Assembly: GCA_020350305.1 (NCBI GenBank) | Contig: CP070709.1 | Span: forward strand, 969,786 to 984,275 | Direction of reading: 5' to 3' | DNA: 14,490 nt | DNA from: Candidatus Bathyarchaeota archaeon | Lineage (GTDB): Archaea > Thermoproteota > Bathyarchaeia > Bathyarchaeales > Bathyarchaeaceae | Shown: positions 1-6,989 of the stretch, in pieces | Position numbering within the stretch: the stretch's first letter is position 1 | How the letters are laid out: the number at the start of each line of letters is the position of its first letter | Translations under genes and position numbers: made by a program | Notes under the pieces: generated by a model | Seen by the model: the letters and a program-made list of their open reading frames with translations, nothing else | Databases searched by the model: none | Told to the model about the DNA's origin: nothing

Positions 1-395
1 TTGATTTCTCGGAGTGTTGCTGCTGGGTTTGGCATGTTCTGTAGAAGCGTTATGGCGAAGATTGTGTGGAATGTCTTGTTTTTGAAGGGTGTGTGGTCGG
101 CTTCGGCGCGGATGACGTTTATGTTGTGGTATTGTTTTGCTTGTGTCTTTGCTCTTTTGAGCAAGCCGAGGGAGATGTCTAGTCCTATGATGAGTTTTGC
201 TGAGTTTTTGATGTGTTTGAAGAGTGTGCCTGTTCCGCATCCTATGTCGAGTGTGATGTTGTCGGGTTGAAGGTTTATTTCATCTAGCACTGCTTTGATT
301 TTTGCGTCTTGTTCTTCAGCGTATTGCGTGTCGTAAACGGTTGCTATGTTGTCGTAGTGTTGCATGACTTCGCGTTTTTTGTTCCAGTTGGCCAT
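1..395 (-). CDS. Class I SAM-dependent methyltransferase (3' end cut by window edge)
   Basis: The reverse strand reads open from an ATG at 395 to the left edge, giving 131 residues with no stop. Residues 49-56 are LDIGCGTG, the SAM-binding motif I. An acidic D73 follows strand 2 (LIIGLDIS), and residues 97-115 (AEADHTPF...FHTIFA) match the post-I region of UbiE/COQ5-like enzymes. The N-terminal YDNIATVYD segment is typical of this group. The acceptor substrate cannot be told. The start lies only 42 bases from the divergent nucS. No SD is visible upstream of the ATG and an A/T-rich TATA-like stretch lies close by, so the mRNA may be leaderless. Codons are strikingly A+C rich. The open frame on the opposite strand is a shadow of this gene. 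Confidence 0.85.
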   Translation of the reverse strand, partial: MANWNKKREVMQHYDNIATVYDTQYAEEQDAKIKAVLDEINLQPDNITLDIGCGTGTLFKHIKNSAKLIIGLDISLGLLKRAKTQAKQYHNINVIRAEADHTPFKNKTFHTIFAITLLQNMPNPAATLREI

Positions 396-437
396 GGTTG
401 TTCAGAAGTTTTATGTGTGTTTGTTTATTTGTAAAGG

Positions 438-1229
438 TTGTTGGCGGATGTGTTGAGGGGTCAAAGACCTGTTGTTGCTTTAGAGAATCCGAGTGTTGAA
501 GAAGCAGTGGAATTGGTTAGAAAGGCTCTCTCGAAGCGGAAAGCGCTTGTTATTGTGGGAAATTGCTGGGTTGATTATCGTGGAAGGGCGAGTTCTAAGT
601 TGGAGCCGGGTGAAAGAATTGTTGTGATAAAAGAAGATGGGTCAGTATTGGTTCATCGGCCGTCAGGATATGAGCCGGTGAATTGGCAGCCGCCTGGCTG
701 TCTTTTTCAGACTCATGTAGTAGATGGTGTTTTGCAGGTTCGAGCTGTTCGGAAGAAGCCGGTGGAGTCGGTGAAGCTGTTTTTTGATCGTGTGTATTTG
801 GTCTCCGCACTGAGCTTAGTGGATGCCGGAGAGTTTTCGCTTTATGCGAGTGAGGAGGATATGCAGAGGGCAATATTATTGGAGCCGAGTCTCCTAGAAG
901 TGGGGTTTAAGCCCATTGCGTACGAGAAGAAAGTGGAGCCCGGGTTTATCGACGTTTATGGGGTTGATGAGGCTGGAAGATTTGTTGTGGTGGAGATTAA
1001 GCGTAGGACGGCTGGGCGTGAGGCGGTTTTGCAGTTGTCTAAGTATGTGGAGTCAATTAAGAGCATGGTGAACCGTGAGGTGAGAGGTGTTTTGGTGGCT
1101 CCTCACTTGGGGAAGGGTGTTCAAAGGTTGTTGGAAACGTTGGGGCTAGATTCTAAGCTTTTGGATCCGAGAAAGTGTGCGGAGATTTTGACTCGGTCCA
1201 AGACTAAGAAGCTTGAGGAGTTTCTATAG
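438..1229 (+). CDS. nucS: Mismatch-specific endonuclease NucS/EndoMS
   Basis: NucS/EndoMS cuts both strands at mismatches and acts in repair with the PCNA clamp. The N-terminal domain carries the family signature YRGRASSKLEPGER (residues 47-60), then GSVLVHRP and EPVNWQPPG (79-87). The C-terminal RecB-like nuclease core has GFIDVYGVD with D172, and VVVEIKRR with E186 and K188, the expected D-ExK catalytic triad, plus Q199 in the following helix. The length of 263 aa is normal for the family. The last residues, T256-KKL-EE-FL263, resemble a PCNA-binding box, with T in place of the usual Q. The start is uncertain: TTG 438, TTG 441, GTG 450 and TTG 453 are all in frame with no well-placed SD. 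A TATA-like stretch at about 422-435 would favour a leaderless start near 450. It is divergent from the methyltransferase gene. Confidence 0.9.
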   Translation: MLADVLRGQRPVVALENPSVEEAVELVRKALSKRKALVIVGNCWVDYRGRASSKLEPGERIVVIKEDGSVLVHRPSGYEPVNWQPPGCLFQTHVVDGVLQVRAVRKKPVESVKLFFDRVYLVSALSLVDAGEFSLYASEEDMQRAILLEPSLLEVGFKPIAYEKKVEPGFIDVYGVDEAGRFVVVEIKRRTAGREAVLQLSKYVESIKSMVNREVRGVLVAPHLGKGVQRLLETLGLDSKLLDPRKCAEILTRSKTKKLEEFL

Positions 1230-1301
1230 AGAAAACTTCTATAACAAAATTCTAGTGCACATGAATGCATTTGGTATCGGTAGAAAGAATGTTGTTGTTA
1301 G

Positions 1302-1958
1302 CTAGGTTAATTGGTATTCTTCTCCCTTTTCTAGTAATACTACTTTGATGTTTGATGTGGCTGTGACTTTCTTCTTGAATTCCTTTGGGTCTGTGTCCCA
1401 ACAATGCATAGGCACCATCACTTTTGGATTAATTGCCAGAGTAGCTTCTGCAGCTTCAGAGTTGTCCATTGTATATTTGTCGCCTGTAGGGAGTAAGGCA
1501 ACATCCACTTGTCCTAACTGTCTCATTTCAGGGATAAAATCTGTATCTCCAGCATGATAAATCGTCTTGCCTCCAACTGTTATCAAGTAGCCAACTCCAT
1601 ATCCTTTGGGATGCCAAGGTTTCCCTGAAGGTCTAAACCTCTTGTGATTGTAGGCTTCTACAGCCTTGACCCCAATGCTGCCAACCATTGTTTCTTCTCC
1701 GGGCTGAAGGGTTTTAACCTCTCCACCAATCTTTGAAACACACTTCTTAGGAGCAATAACAATAGTATCCTCTTTACTGACCTTTGCAATCTTTTCTGAA
1801 CTGAAATGGTCAGCGTGGGAATGAGTGACAAGTATTAAGTCAGCCTTCTCAGAGGTTTCAATTACTCCTCCGTATTTCCTCAGGTCAACATAGATGACGG
1901 CTCTTTCAGCCTTAATTTGGAAACTGGCATGACCAAGCAGCTTTATGTGAATGGCCAT
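1302..1958 (-). CDS. Metallo-beta-lactamase-fold hydrolase (UPF0173/UlaG-like)
   Basis: This is a cytosolic binuclear metal hydrolase of the beta-lactamase fold. Counting from the upstream ATG at 1973, residues 50-56 give THSHADH (metal ligands), residues 140-144 HAGDT and residue 190 the late histidine in MVPMHCWDT. The opening IKLLGHASFQI is typical of the UPF0173/UlaG branch. The full set of ligands suggests an active enzyme, but the substrate is unknown. I place the start at the second methionine (1958), because GAGGT lies 7 bases before it on the coding strand. The ATG at 1973 would add five residues with no SD of its own. It converges with nucS and lies downstream of the GyrI-like gene on the same strand, about 100 bases away. 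Confidence 0.85.
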   Translation of the reverse strand: MAIHIKLLGHASFQIKAERAVIYVDLRKYGGVIETSEKADLILVTHSHADHFSSEKIAKVSKEDTIVIAPKKCVSKIGGEVKTLQPGEETMVGSIGVKAVEAYNHKRFRPSGKPWHPKGYGVGYLITVGGKTIYHAGDTDFIPEMRQLGQVDVALLPTGDKYTMDNSEAAEATLAINPKVMVPMHCWDTDPKEFKKKVTATSNIKVVLLEKGEEYQLT

Positions 1959-2058
1959 TTCGCACAACCTCATGCACGAGTTCTGCTGTAAATGGCATTG
2001 ATTATCCCGTTTTTATGGCTTGTGGAAGAAACTTCGAGTGTATCAGATTGAGACAAGC

Positions 2059-2667
2059 TCATTTCATTGGTTGTCTTATGACAGTTTTCATTCTTTCCGG
2101 TGCTGATCTCCGAGGATCACTGAGATATATTTCGTGATGCTTTCCCCTTAATCCATAACCGTGTTCCTTGATATAGTTGTGAAGGCCCTCAATGGTAGGG
2201 CCTTCAGCAGAATATGGACCAATATGCATTATCTGAGCTGACAAGCCTTCTTGAAAGCTCTTAAATCTGATTTTTGGAAGGGCAGGTGGATTTTTCTTCT
2301 TCTCAACTTGTTCAAGAGCCTTGTTGACAAGAGCTTCTGTCACGTATTCTGGTTGCATAATCATCGATGTCCATTTCCATGCGTCTTTGTTTTCCAAGCT
2401 GAATTGGGTCATGTTATCAGTCCACCACAAACCTTCAAGGGGCAATACGCCATAGTCAACCCCTTTCTCCTTCTTCACCATGAACTTAAGAGCATAAGAT
2501 ACGGCGAACAACCCTTCAACTGCATCCTTGTATTCCTGTGCTGTATTTGGATCACCTGATCCATCGATCATCAAGAAGTTCAGCATGGGGATATCAACAA
2601 TTTCGACTTTCTTTGCAGAAGGATTGTAAAGGTGTTTGAGTTCTTTTTTGAAGTCAATCTTTGTCAT
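2059..2667 (-). CDS. GyrI-like small-molecule-binding domain protein
   Basis: The roughly 200-residue protein matches the GyrI-like family. It has the early VEIVDIPMLNFLMIDGSGDP segment, a middle LEGLWWTDN region, and the late QIMHIGPYSAEGPTIEGLH segment followed by HEIYLSDPRR. GyrI-like domains bind small hydrophobic or cationic ligands, and some members hydrolyse cyclopropanoid compounds. There is no DNA-binding domain, so it is a stand-alone member whose ligand cannot be predicted. In-frame starts are GTG 2676, ATG 2673 and ATG 2667. I choose 2667 because GTGAT, part of the anti-SD complement, lies 4 bases upstream. The gene is preceded on its strand by the GNAT gene and followed by the beta-lactamase-fold hydrolase. 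All three could be co-transcribed, though the gaps are wide. Confidence 0.8.
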   Translation of the reverse strand: MTKIDFKKELKHLYNPSAKKVEIVDIPMLNFLMIDGSGDPNTAQEYKDAVEGLFAVSYALKFMVKKEKGVDYGVLPLEGLWWTDNMTQFSLENKDAWKWTSMIMQPEYVTEALVNKALEQVEKKKNPPALPKIRFKSFQEGLSAQIMHIGPYSAEGPTIEGLHNYIKEHGYGLRGKHHEIYLSDPRRSAPERMKTVIRQPMK

Positions 2668-2733
2668 GAACATCACTCATTCATTATGTTTTCTACTTGA
2701 GTTTTATGATTTGTGGGGGAAACTACTCTGTGC

Positions 2734-3242
2734 TCAACAAAAGCAGAAGACATACCAGTTTTCTTTTGCTAGGAAGCCTTCTTTCCAACTCTCTTTCTGC
2801 ATATAGCTATGGCAGAAGGATGATCTGTATAATACACGATGGACTCGTAGCCTTTGTTTCTGATGAATTCTTCAAAGAATTCAAAGAACTTTTTGCCGTA
2901 GCCTTTCCCTCTGTATTTCTTTCTCAGCCAGATTTCATGAAGTTCAACAATGTTGTCTTTCCTCCCTCCGAGGAGCCCCCTGAGTGTTACTCTGTCTTCT
3001 TTGTCTCTAGGGTCTCCTTTTCTATGCTCTTCAGTGTTTGTTTCATGCCAAATTGTGTGTCCAATGATTTCGTCTTTTTCCTTCCAAATAATTAGGAGTG
3101 ATGGATTTTTGACTAGGACTTTGTCCCAGCTGGTATCTAGTTCTTCTGAAAAGCCGAATGTTCCCTGCCACTCTTTGTCAAGTGCCAATTTCTTGTAGTA
3201 TCTCTTGAATTCCTCTAAATCACAACCTACAACGATTCTCAT
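2734..3242 (-). CDS. GNAT N-acetyltransferase, probable 3' frameshift
   Basis: This is an acetyl-CoA-dependent N-acyltransferase of the GNAT fold. The annotated frame gives 157 residues. Residues 99-116 (VELHEIWLRKKYRGKGYG) are motif A, including the pyrophosphate-binding RGKGYG. HPSAIAICRKR follows, the usual lead-in to the last strand. That frame then stops at 2769 with the odd end VGKKAS. Shifting by one base near 2785-2795 opens a frame that reads WKEGFLAKENWYVF and stops at 2734. This is the expected GNAT C-terminal strand after a CRKRGW-type turn. I therefore give the end as 2734 and regard the gene as carrying a one-base indel, or a sequencing error. The acceptor substrate is unknown. 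The start ATG is clear and divergent from the zinc-finger gene. Confidence 0.75.
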
Positions 3243-3390
3243 GAGCTTACCCTAACTTTAAGTTGTCATTTTCTGTTTCTAGCGGGTATCCAATAATTTT
3301 TTTGCATGTGCCCTATACACTTATAGCATGTATGTCGCGAGGTGCACAGAACGCTCTTTACACTGTAAGATTTTTAACATCATGCATGTG

Positions 3391-3433
3391 TGCTAAGGAG
3401 GAATAGATAGCGATGGTAGTGTTTGGAGGTTAA
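3391..3433 (+). promoter_or_regulatory. Strong SD plus six-codon mini-ORF upstream of the zinc-finger gene
   Basis: A good SD, AAGGAGGA at 3395-3402, sits 10 bases before ATG 3413. That ATG opens only MVVFGG and stops at TAA 3431-3433. A T-rich TATA-like stretch (gatttttaac) lies about 25 bases further upstream. The mini-ORF ends just before the TTG start of the next gene. If one T were missing from the TTT at 3422-3424, the ATG would run straight into the downstream gene. So this is either a translated leader or the true start split by an indel. Confidence 0.4.
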
Positions 3434-3437
3434 GAGG

Positions 3438-3827
3438 TTGGAGAACTGCGAAATGTGTGAGCGGTGTCGCAAAGAAGTTAGAGGCCTCTACACTTTTTAT
3501 GAAATCAACAAGCAAGATGAAAGGCGTAAATTTGGAGGCTTCTGTGGGGAATGTACAAAGGAACTTGTGGATGAGTTGAAGGGTAAAGTTGAGTGGGTTC
3601 GTTTTGAAGGTGGTTGGAGGGGTTATATTCATCCTGAAGCGAGGATGGAACTTGAGAAATTTGGATTTATCCAAGCGAGACATAATACTCAATTTATAGA
3701 GATAGTTGGAAGAAAAAGGGACTCAGCTAGTGAAAGGGAAGTCTTGGAGATTTTGAGGCTAGAATACGCTGGCGGCCTTATTTCGAGGGAGGAGTATGAG
3801 AAGAAGTTGATGAAAAATCGGAAATGA
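3438..3827 (+). CDS. Small zinc-binding protein with SHOCT-like C-terminus
   Basis: The family is not recognised as a whole. From the TTG at 3438 the protein has about 129 residues. Near the N-terminus are C4, C7 and C10 (CEMCERC), and CGEC supplies C36 and C39, so two CxxC knuckles probably bind one zinc. The middle is a basic/aromatic region (VEWVRFEGGWRGYIHP). The last 30 residues (EVLEILRLEYAGGLISREEY) look like a SHOCT short C-terminal helical pair. The TTG at 3438 is chosen because GGAGG at 3425-3429 lies 8 bases before it. In-frame TTG 3423 and ATG 3453 are alternatives, and a one-base indel could attach the upstream ATG 3413. A role as a small nucleic-acid- or protein-binding factor is only a guess. 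Confidence 0.7.
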   Translation: MENCEMCERCRKEVRGLYTFYEINKQDERRKFGGFCGECTKELVDELKGKVEWVRFEGGWRGYIHPEARMELEKFGFIQARHNTQFIEIVGRKRDSASEREVLEILRLEYAGGLISREEYEKKLMKNRK

Positions 3828-3849
3828 ATGTACACATAACAACATGGAT

Positions 3850-4344
3850 TCAGAGCATTTTTTTCAAAGCGCTATAAGATATTATTTCGGATATCTCTTG
3901 CACGAACCTAATGTGTTCCACATTATCAGATGCAAGGGAGTCTTTCAATATGATGGGTGTGAAGTCAAAGTCTTGGGCACCTCGGTATGTAGATAAAACG
4001 CAATATTCTGCACAAAACCCTGTGACGATAACTGTGTCAACTTGAAGTTTTCTTAGTTTTTCTGCAAGCCCCGTCTTCGTGAAAGAGTTGCTGTAGGTCT
4101 TCACGATGCGTACGTCGTTAGGCTTAAGCTTAACACTCTCGGGCACATCAAACCCTGATTTGCCTGACACAAGACCCTCCTTCTCACTCTTGTGCTGTAT
4201 GACGACTATGGGAAGTTTCTTTTCTCTGAAAAGGTCTATTGCCGCATTTATGTACTCAATGGCTGACTTCAGGGAGTCTGAGCACGCCTTATTGAGGTTG
4301 AAGAACTCATTCTGTATGTCTATCACGAGTAAGGCTGGTTTCAT
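3850..4344 (-). CDS. Isochorismatase-family cysteine hydrolase
   Basis: This family of soluble hydrolases includes nicotinamidase and N-carbamoyl-sarcosine amidase. The sequence opens with ALLVIDIQNEF, giving the catalytic D9. K82 in RIVKTYSNSF is the second catalytic residue. The nucleophile is C115 in VTGFCAEYCVLSTYRGA, after the usual cis-peptide region. At 164 residues it is a compact, complete member. The exact substrate (nicotinamide or another amide) cannot be told. An SD (AAGGAG) lies 8 bases before the ATG, and a TATA-like box sits about 60 bases upstream. The gene is divergent from the AbiV-like gene. Confidence 0.88.
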   Translation of the reverse strand: MKPALLVIDIQNEFFNLNKACSDSLKSAIEYINAAIDLFREKKLPIVVIQHKSEKEGLVSGKSGFDVPESVKLKPNDVRIVKTYSNSFTKTGLAEKLRKLQVDTVIVTGFCAEYCVLSTYRGAQDFDFTPIILKDSLASDNVEHIRFVQEISEIISYSALKKML

Positions 4345-4402
4345 TTTTTATTCTCCTTCTCTACTTCACTATCCAGCTGTTTTTGTAAGCTTTGGCATTG
4401 AG

Positions 4403-4412
4403 GATATATAGG
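4403..4412 (-). promoter_or_regulatory. TATA-like box for the isochorismatase-family gene
   Basis: On the reverse strand CCTATATATC is a good archaeal TATA match. Start of transcription about 25 bases downstream would leave a leader of roughly 30 bases holding the AAGGAG ribosome site before ATG 4344. No experimental support is available. Confidence 0.4.
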
Positions 4413-4544
4413 TATTGTTTCTTGAGGTTCTGTCAAGTCCTCGTCGGTTCTGCCTTGCTGTAAATTTTCGTCGGATAGCTTTGTTGAGTAAGACGAAATA
4501 GGGAAAGTTAAAAGCATAAAGTGGCATTGCTCTGGAATGAGGCA

Positions 4545-5171
4545 ATGATATTGACCAGCAAAACCAGTCTTTACACCAAGGCCACAAAAATGAGTTTGGA
4601 GAATGCGGAGCAGTGGATAAAAGATGCTACATTTCTACTTGGCAATTCGAGTTTTGGACACGCCAGTGCACTTCTACGATTTGCTTGGGAAGAACTTGCG
4701 AAAGCCTTCCTATGTTGGCTTTCCGCAGAAGAGATCTTTCCGATAGAAAACAAAGTTGTTAGGGACGCTTTCAAAAACCATGAAACAAAGATTCAGGTGA
4801 TATTTGGAGTATTCTATACAATTGCATGGCGAGGGCAAAAACCTTCACAGGTAGAACCGTCTGACCGAGAAATCACAAAGGCCTACAAACAACTCAAACA
4901 TGGAATAACACTAACCAACAGAATGAGACAAAAGGCAACCTATGTAGACATACTGTGGGAGAAGAATCAAATCCAAACACTTCTAACAATAACCAAGAAG
5001 GAAGCAAATGGTATCCTTAAATTGACGGAGCTTCTCCTTAGCGTTGTTAGGCAATGCTTTGAATGGTCAGAGCCTGTGAAAGATAAGTTTAGACAAGCTT
5101 TCGCCAAATATCCTAAAGAAGTATGGGAAACGGGAAGAATGCCAACCAAGTTGTTTGAGGAAGAAGAGTAG
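4545..5171 (+). CDS. AbiV-family (HEPN) abortive-infection-like protein
   Basis: Counting from the ATG at 4545, the N-terminal half has LENAEQWIKDATFLL, then FGHASALLRFAWEELAKAF with the EExxK signature and an NHETK segment with a histidine. This is the pattern of the HEPN_AbiV family. Lactococcal AbiV stops phage growth by blocking translation together with a phage protein, so a defence role is possible here but not shown. The C-terminal half is helical with no recognised domain. The start is uncertain: GTG 4521 and ATG 4590 are in frame with 4545, none has a strong SD, and a TATA-like AAAGTTAAAAG near 4505-4515 suits a leaderless start near 4545. The gene stands alone, ends in a strong terminator and is next to a transposase remnant. 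Confidence 0.7.
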   Translation: MILTSKTSLYTKATKMSLENAEQWIKDATFLLGNSSFGHASALLRFAWEELAKAFLCWLSAEEIFPIENKVVRDAFKNHETKIQVIFGVFYTIAWRGQKPSQVEPSDREITKAYKQLKHGITLTNRMRQKATYVDILWEKNQIQTLLTITKKEANGILKLTELLLSVVRQCFEWSEPVKDKFRQAFAKYPKEVWETGRMPTKLFEEEE

Positions 5172-5188
5172 TGCGAAGCACTTTTTTT
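5170..5188 (+). terminator. Hairpin plus poly-T terminator of the AbiV-like gene
   Basis: AGTGC-GAA-GCACT forms a perfect 5-bp stem with a 3-base loop and is followed directly by six more Ts. The hairpin overlaps the TAG stop codon (5169-5171) of the AbiV-like gene. It would end transcription of that gene before the inverted transposase remnant. Confidence 0.6.
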
Positions 5189-5213
5189 AGAACCACGCCC
5201 AACGAAAGAAACA

Positions 5214-5435
5214 TTAGCTATTTCCAATGCTTGCGTTTTGGATTAAAGTCTTCCATTTGTTCTTTCCTTCAACAGTTATTCCACGTGCTTCTGCTGGTGT
5301 TTTCCCATTCAAAGCCATATGTGATCTTATGAAGTTGTAGTAGACTCTAAATCTCGAGTTACAAGCATAGGATAATGATTCTTGACCTGCTATCTTAGGT
5401 ATGGGTGTTTGTTCTTTTTCAGCATAGTTGAGATG
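5214..5435 (-). pseudogene. C-terminal remnant of a DDE transposase (IS6/IS240-like)
   Basis: The reverse strand is open for 73 codons from just after a TAA (5436-5438) to a stop at 5214. It reads SRFRVYYNFIRSHMALNGKT followed by PAEARGI and VEGKNKWKTLIQNAS. This YYNFIRxHMALNGKTPAEAxGI pattern is the C-terminal end of IS6/IS240-type DDE transposases, including the last catalytic region. The N-terminal part, the first two catalytic acids and any start codon are missing, and I found no terminal inverted repeats. It is a decayed fragment, evidence of past insertion beside the AbiV-like gene. The rest of 5172-5475 holds nothing else I can support. Confidence 0.75.
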
Positions 5436-5475
5436 TTAATCAACAAAAAGCTAGAGTTTTTGCCCACAAAACATA

Positions 5476-6879
5476 CTATTCCTTAAAATACTGTGTGATT
5501 TTTCTCTGAAAAAGTGCGTCTTGCAGAAGTCTGCTCCTCCCTATCCACAGCTCTATGGGAATTTGAAACTGGCTGGCAACCCTAGCGAGCGCTTCATCCA
5601 ACGTATTGCACTTGAAAGGCTTCTGCCGGAAAGCATTTCTAACATTTTCTCTCACTTGCCAGACACCTACGGGCATAATATAGCCAGGGCGAGCCTCTCT
5701 GAGTACGGCTACTGCCGCTTGACGCCGCTCTTTCGCTAACAACTCGCCCACAGCTAAACGAGCCGCGTAATAGCAACCTCCAATACTCGCATAGGTGGTT
5801 CTACCCTCAAAGCCCTCTGAATCCGAAAACATGACTATGCTATTTCCACTCGGGTTCCAAACAGTTCCGGGATACCAAGCCTCCATAGCCTCGTAACTCC
5901 AAGCCCCGGGTATCATCAGAACCTCAAACTGATTGTCCAAGTACCGAGACTCATACACACGATACTCGTTGAGCTCAGGAAACGTCTTAATCTGCGCCAT
6001 CATATCCTTCGAAACGATGCTGTCTACAGCTGTGATGCTCCAACGCGTAGGCACCAAACACCTGTTGTCCTTCAATCCAAAGGAGCCCACGCTGAAGGCT
6101 CGCTGGATTTTAGTGACCAGCACGCCTCTCTCGTAAAGTGTGGTAACCGCCTCCGCCGCCTTTAAATCCGTGTCTCCATAAGCCTTCTCAATCTGATGAT
6201 CCCAACGAGATGTTCCAACGCTCAAGTCTCGGACAAGCGCAGATGGCCCAAACGGTTGAACCTCATCATCTAAAATAAAACGTCTCCGAGGCCTCTTTTT
6301 CAATGCCAGCTCCACATCCACTGAACCCTCAGACAAAGCCAGCTCACGGGTTCGGTCCATAATCTTCCCCGCATCCTCAAACCGTCTAACATGAACGCGA
6401 TGCTTTCCCCGAACAAGCATAGATCGGAAACCCACAATTTCGTCGATGGACTTCCCAAACCACAATTCCGGCAAATCGTATAGGCTCGTGTCCTCATGAA
6501 CAGGTGGCACAAGCGGCCCTGCATACACGTAAGGATAGCCAAATCGACCTACAAATACGCCCGGCGGAGAAGCTCCATCTACATCTGTGCCCTGGATGAG
6601 AGGCGTCGTTCGGAAGTAGTACTTCAACCGAACAACCAGAGGACAGCGAGTTTTCCCACAGAGAAACTTGGCTCCCTTGCAAGCAACGCAAAGGCCCTTT
6701 CCCCAAGCCACCCCAGAAGCCTTCGCAACCAAATAGTCCGCGTCATAATTCAGATCTGCAGCAATATTTGAACCGTCAACTAGCTGCAGTAGCCAAAGGT
6801 TGTCCTTACTAGTTTTCCTCGGCTTTCTTGCTACCACATCAGTCTTGAACTTTCTTATCCGTCCAGTCAACTTTTTCAT
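5476..6879 (-). CDS. nreA: DNA repair protein NreA
   Basis: NreA is an archaeal DNA repair factor that works with the PCNA clamp and is linked genetically to tolerance of DNA damage. The 467-residue protein has a zinc knuckle with C64 and C67 (CVACKG) and C74 and C79 (CGKTRC). Then comes the family core, PPGVFVGRFGYPYVYAGPLV (105-124), and later RWDHQIEKAYGDTDLKAAEA. The extreme C-terminus is QRKITQYF (458-465), a textbook PCNA-interacting box followed by only KE. About 60 residues precede the zinc knuckle (MKKLTGRIRK onward), possibly a lineage-specific extension. The ATG at 6879 is the best start seen. The gene lies 110 bases downstream of the hydrogenase M-like gene on the same strand and probably has its own promoter. 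Confidence 0.92.
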   Translation of the reverse strand: MKKLTGRIRKFKTDVVARKPRKTSKDNLWLLQLVDGSNIAADLNYDADYLVAKASGVAWGKGLCVACKGAKFLCGKTRCPLVVRLKYYFRTTPLIQGTDVDGASPPGVFVGRFGYPYVYAGPLVPPVHEDTSLYDLPELWFGKSIDEIVGFRSMLVRGKHRVHVRRFEDAGKIMDRTRELALSEGSVDVELALKKRPRRRFILDDEVQPFGPSALVRDLSVGTSRWDHQIEKAYGDTDLKAAEAVTTLYERGVLVTKIQRAFSVGSFGLKDNRCLVPTRWSITAVDSIVSKDMMAQIKTFPELNEYRVYESRYLDNQFEVLMIPGAWSYEAMEAWYPGTVWNPSGNSIVMFSDSEGFEGRTTYASIGGCYYAARLAVGELLAKERRQAAVAVLREARPGYIMPVGVWQVRENVRNAFRQKPFKCNTLDEALARVASQFQIPIELWIGRSRLLQDALFQRKITQYFKE

Positions 6880-6925
6880 AACTGTCTCGCCAAGAATCCT
6901 TATCCAGTAATTAAATCAACAACGC

Positions 6926-6935
6926 TTAAAAATAA
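6926..6935 (-). promoter_or_regulatory. TATA-like box upstream of nreA
   Basis: The reverse strand reads TTATTTTTAA about 47 bases before the nreA ATG. This spacing would put a transcript start some 20-25 bases before the codon. It suggests nreA is transcribed separately from the hydrogenase operon that ends at 6990. The support is sequence pattern only. Confidence 0.35.
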
Positions 6936-6989
6936 CTTGACCAAACAGAAGTCACGACCTTCTATGCGATAGTCTGCCCAGCGATGTAC

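Noticed and set aside
1..270. Plus-strand open frame of 89 codons
   Set aside because: It lies opposite a clear methyltransferase with motif LDIGCGTG and reads like a low-complexity antisense product.
4369..4587. Minus-strand open frame of 72 codons between the isochorismatase and AbiV-like genes
   Set aside because: It covers the promoter region of both genes, has no protein-like pattern and overlaps the AbiV-like N-terminus.
5170..5475. Complete insertion sequence
   Set aside because: Only the last 73 codons of a transposase remain, and no terminal inverted repeats or target duplication could be seen.
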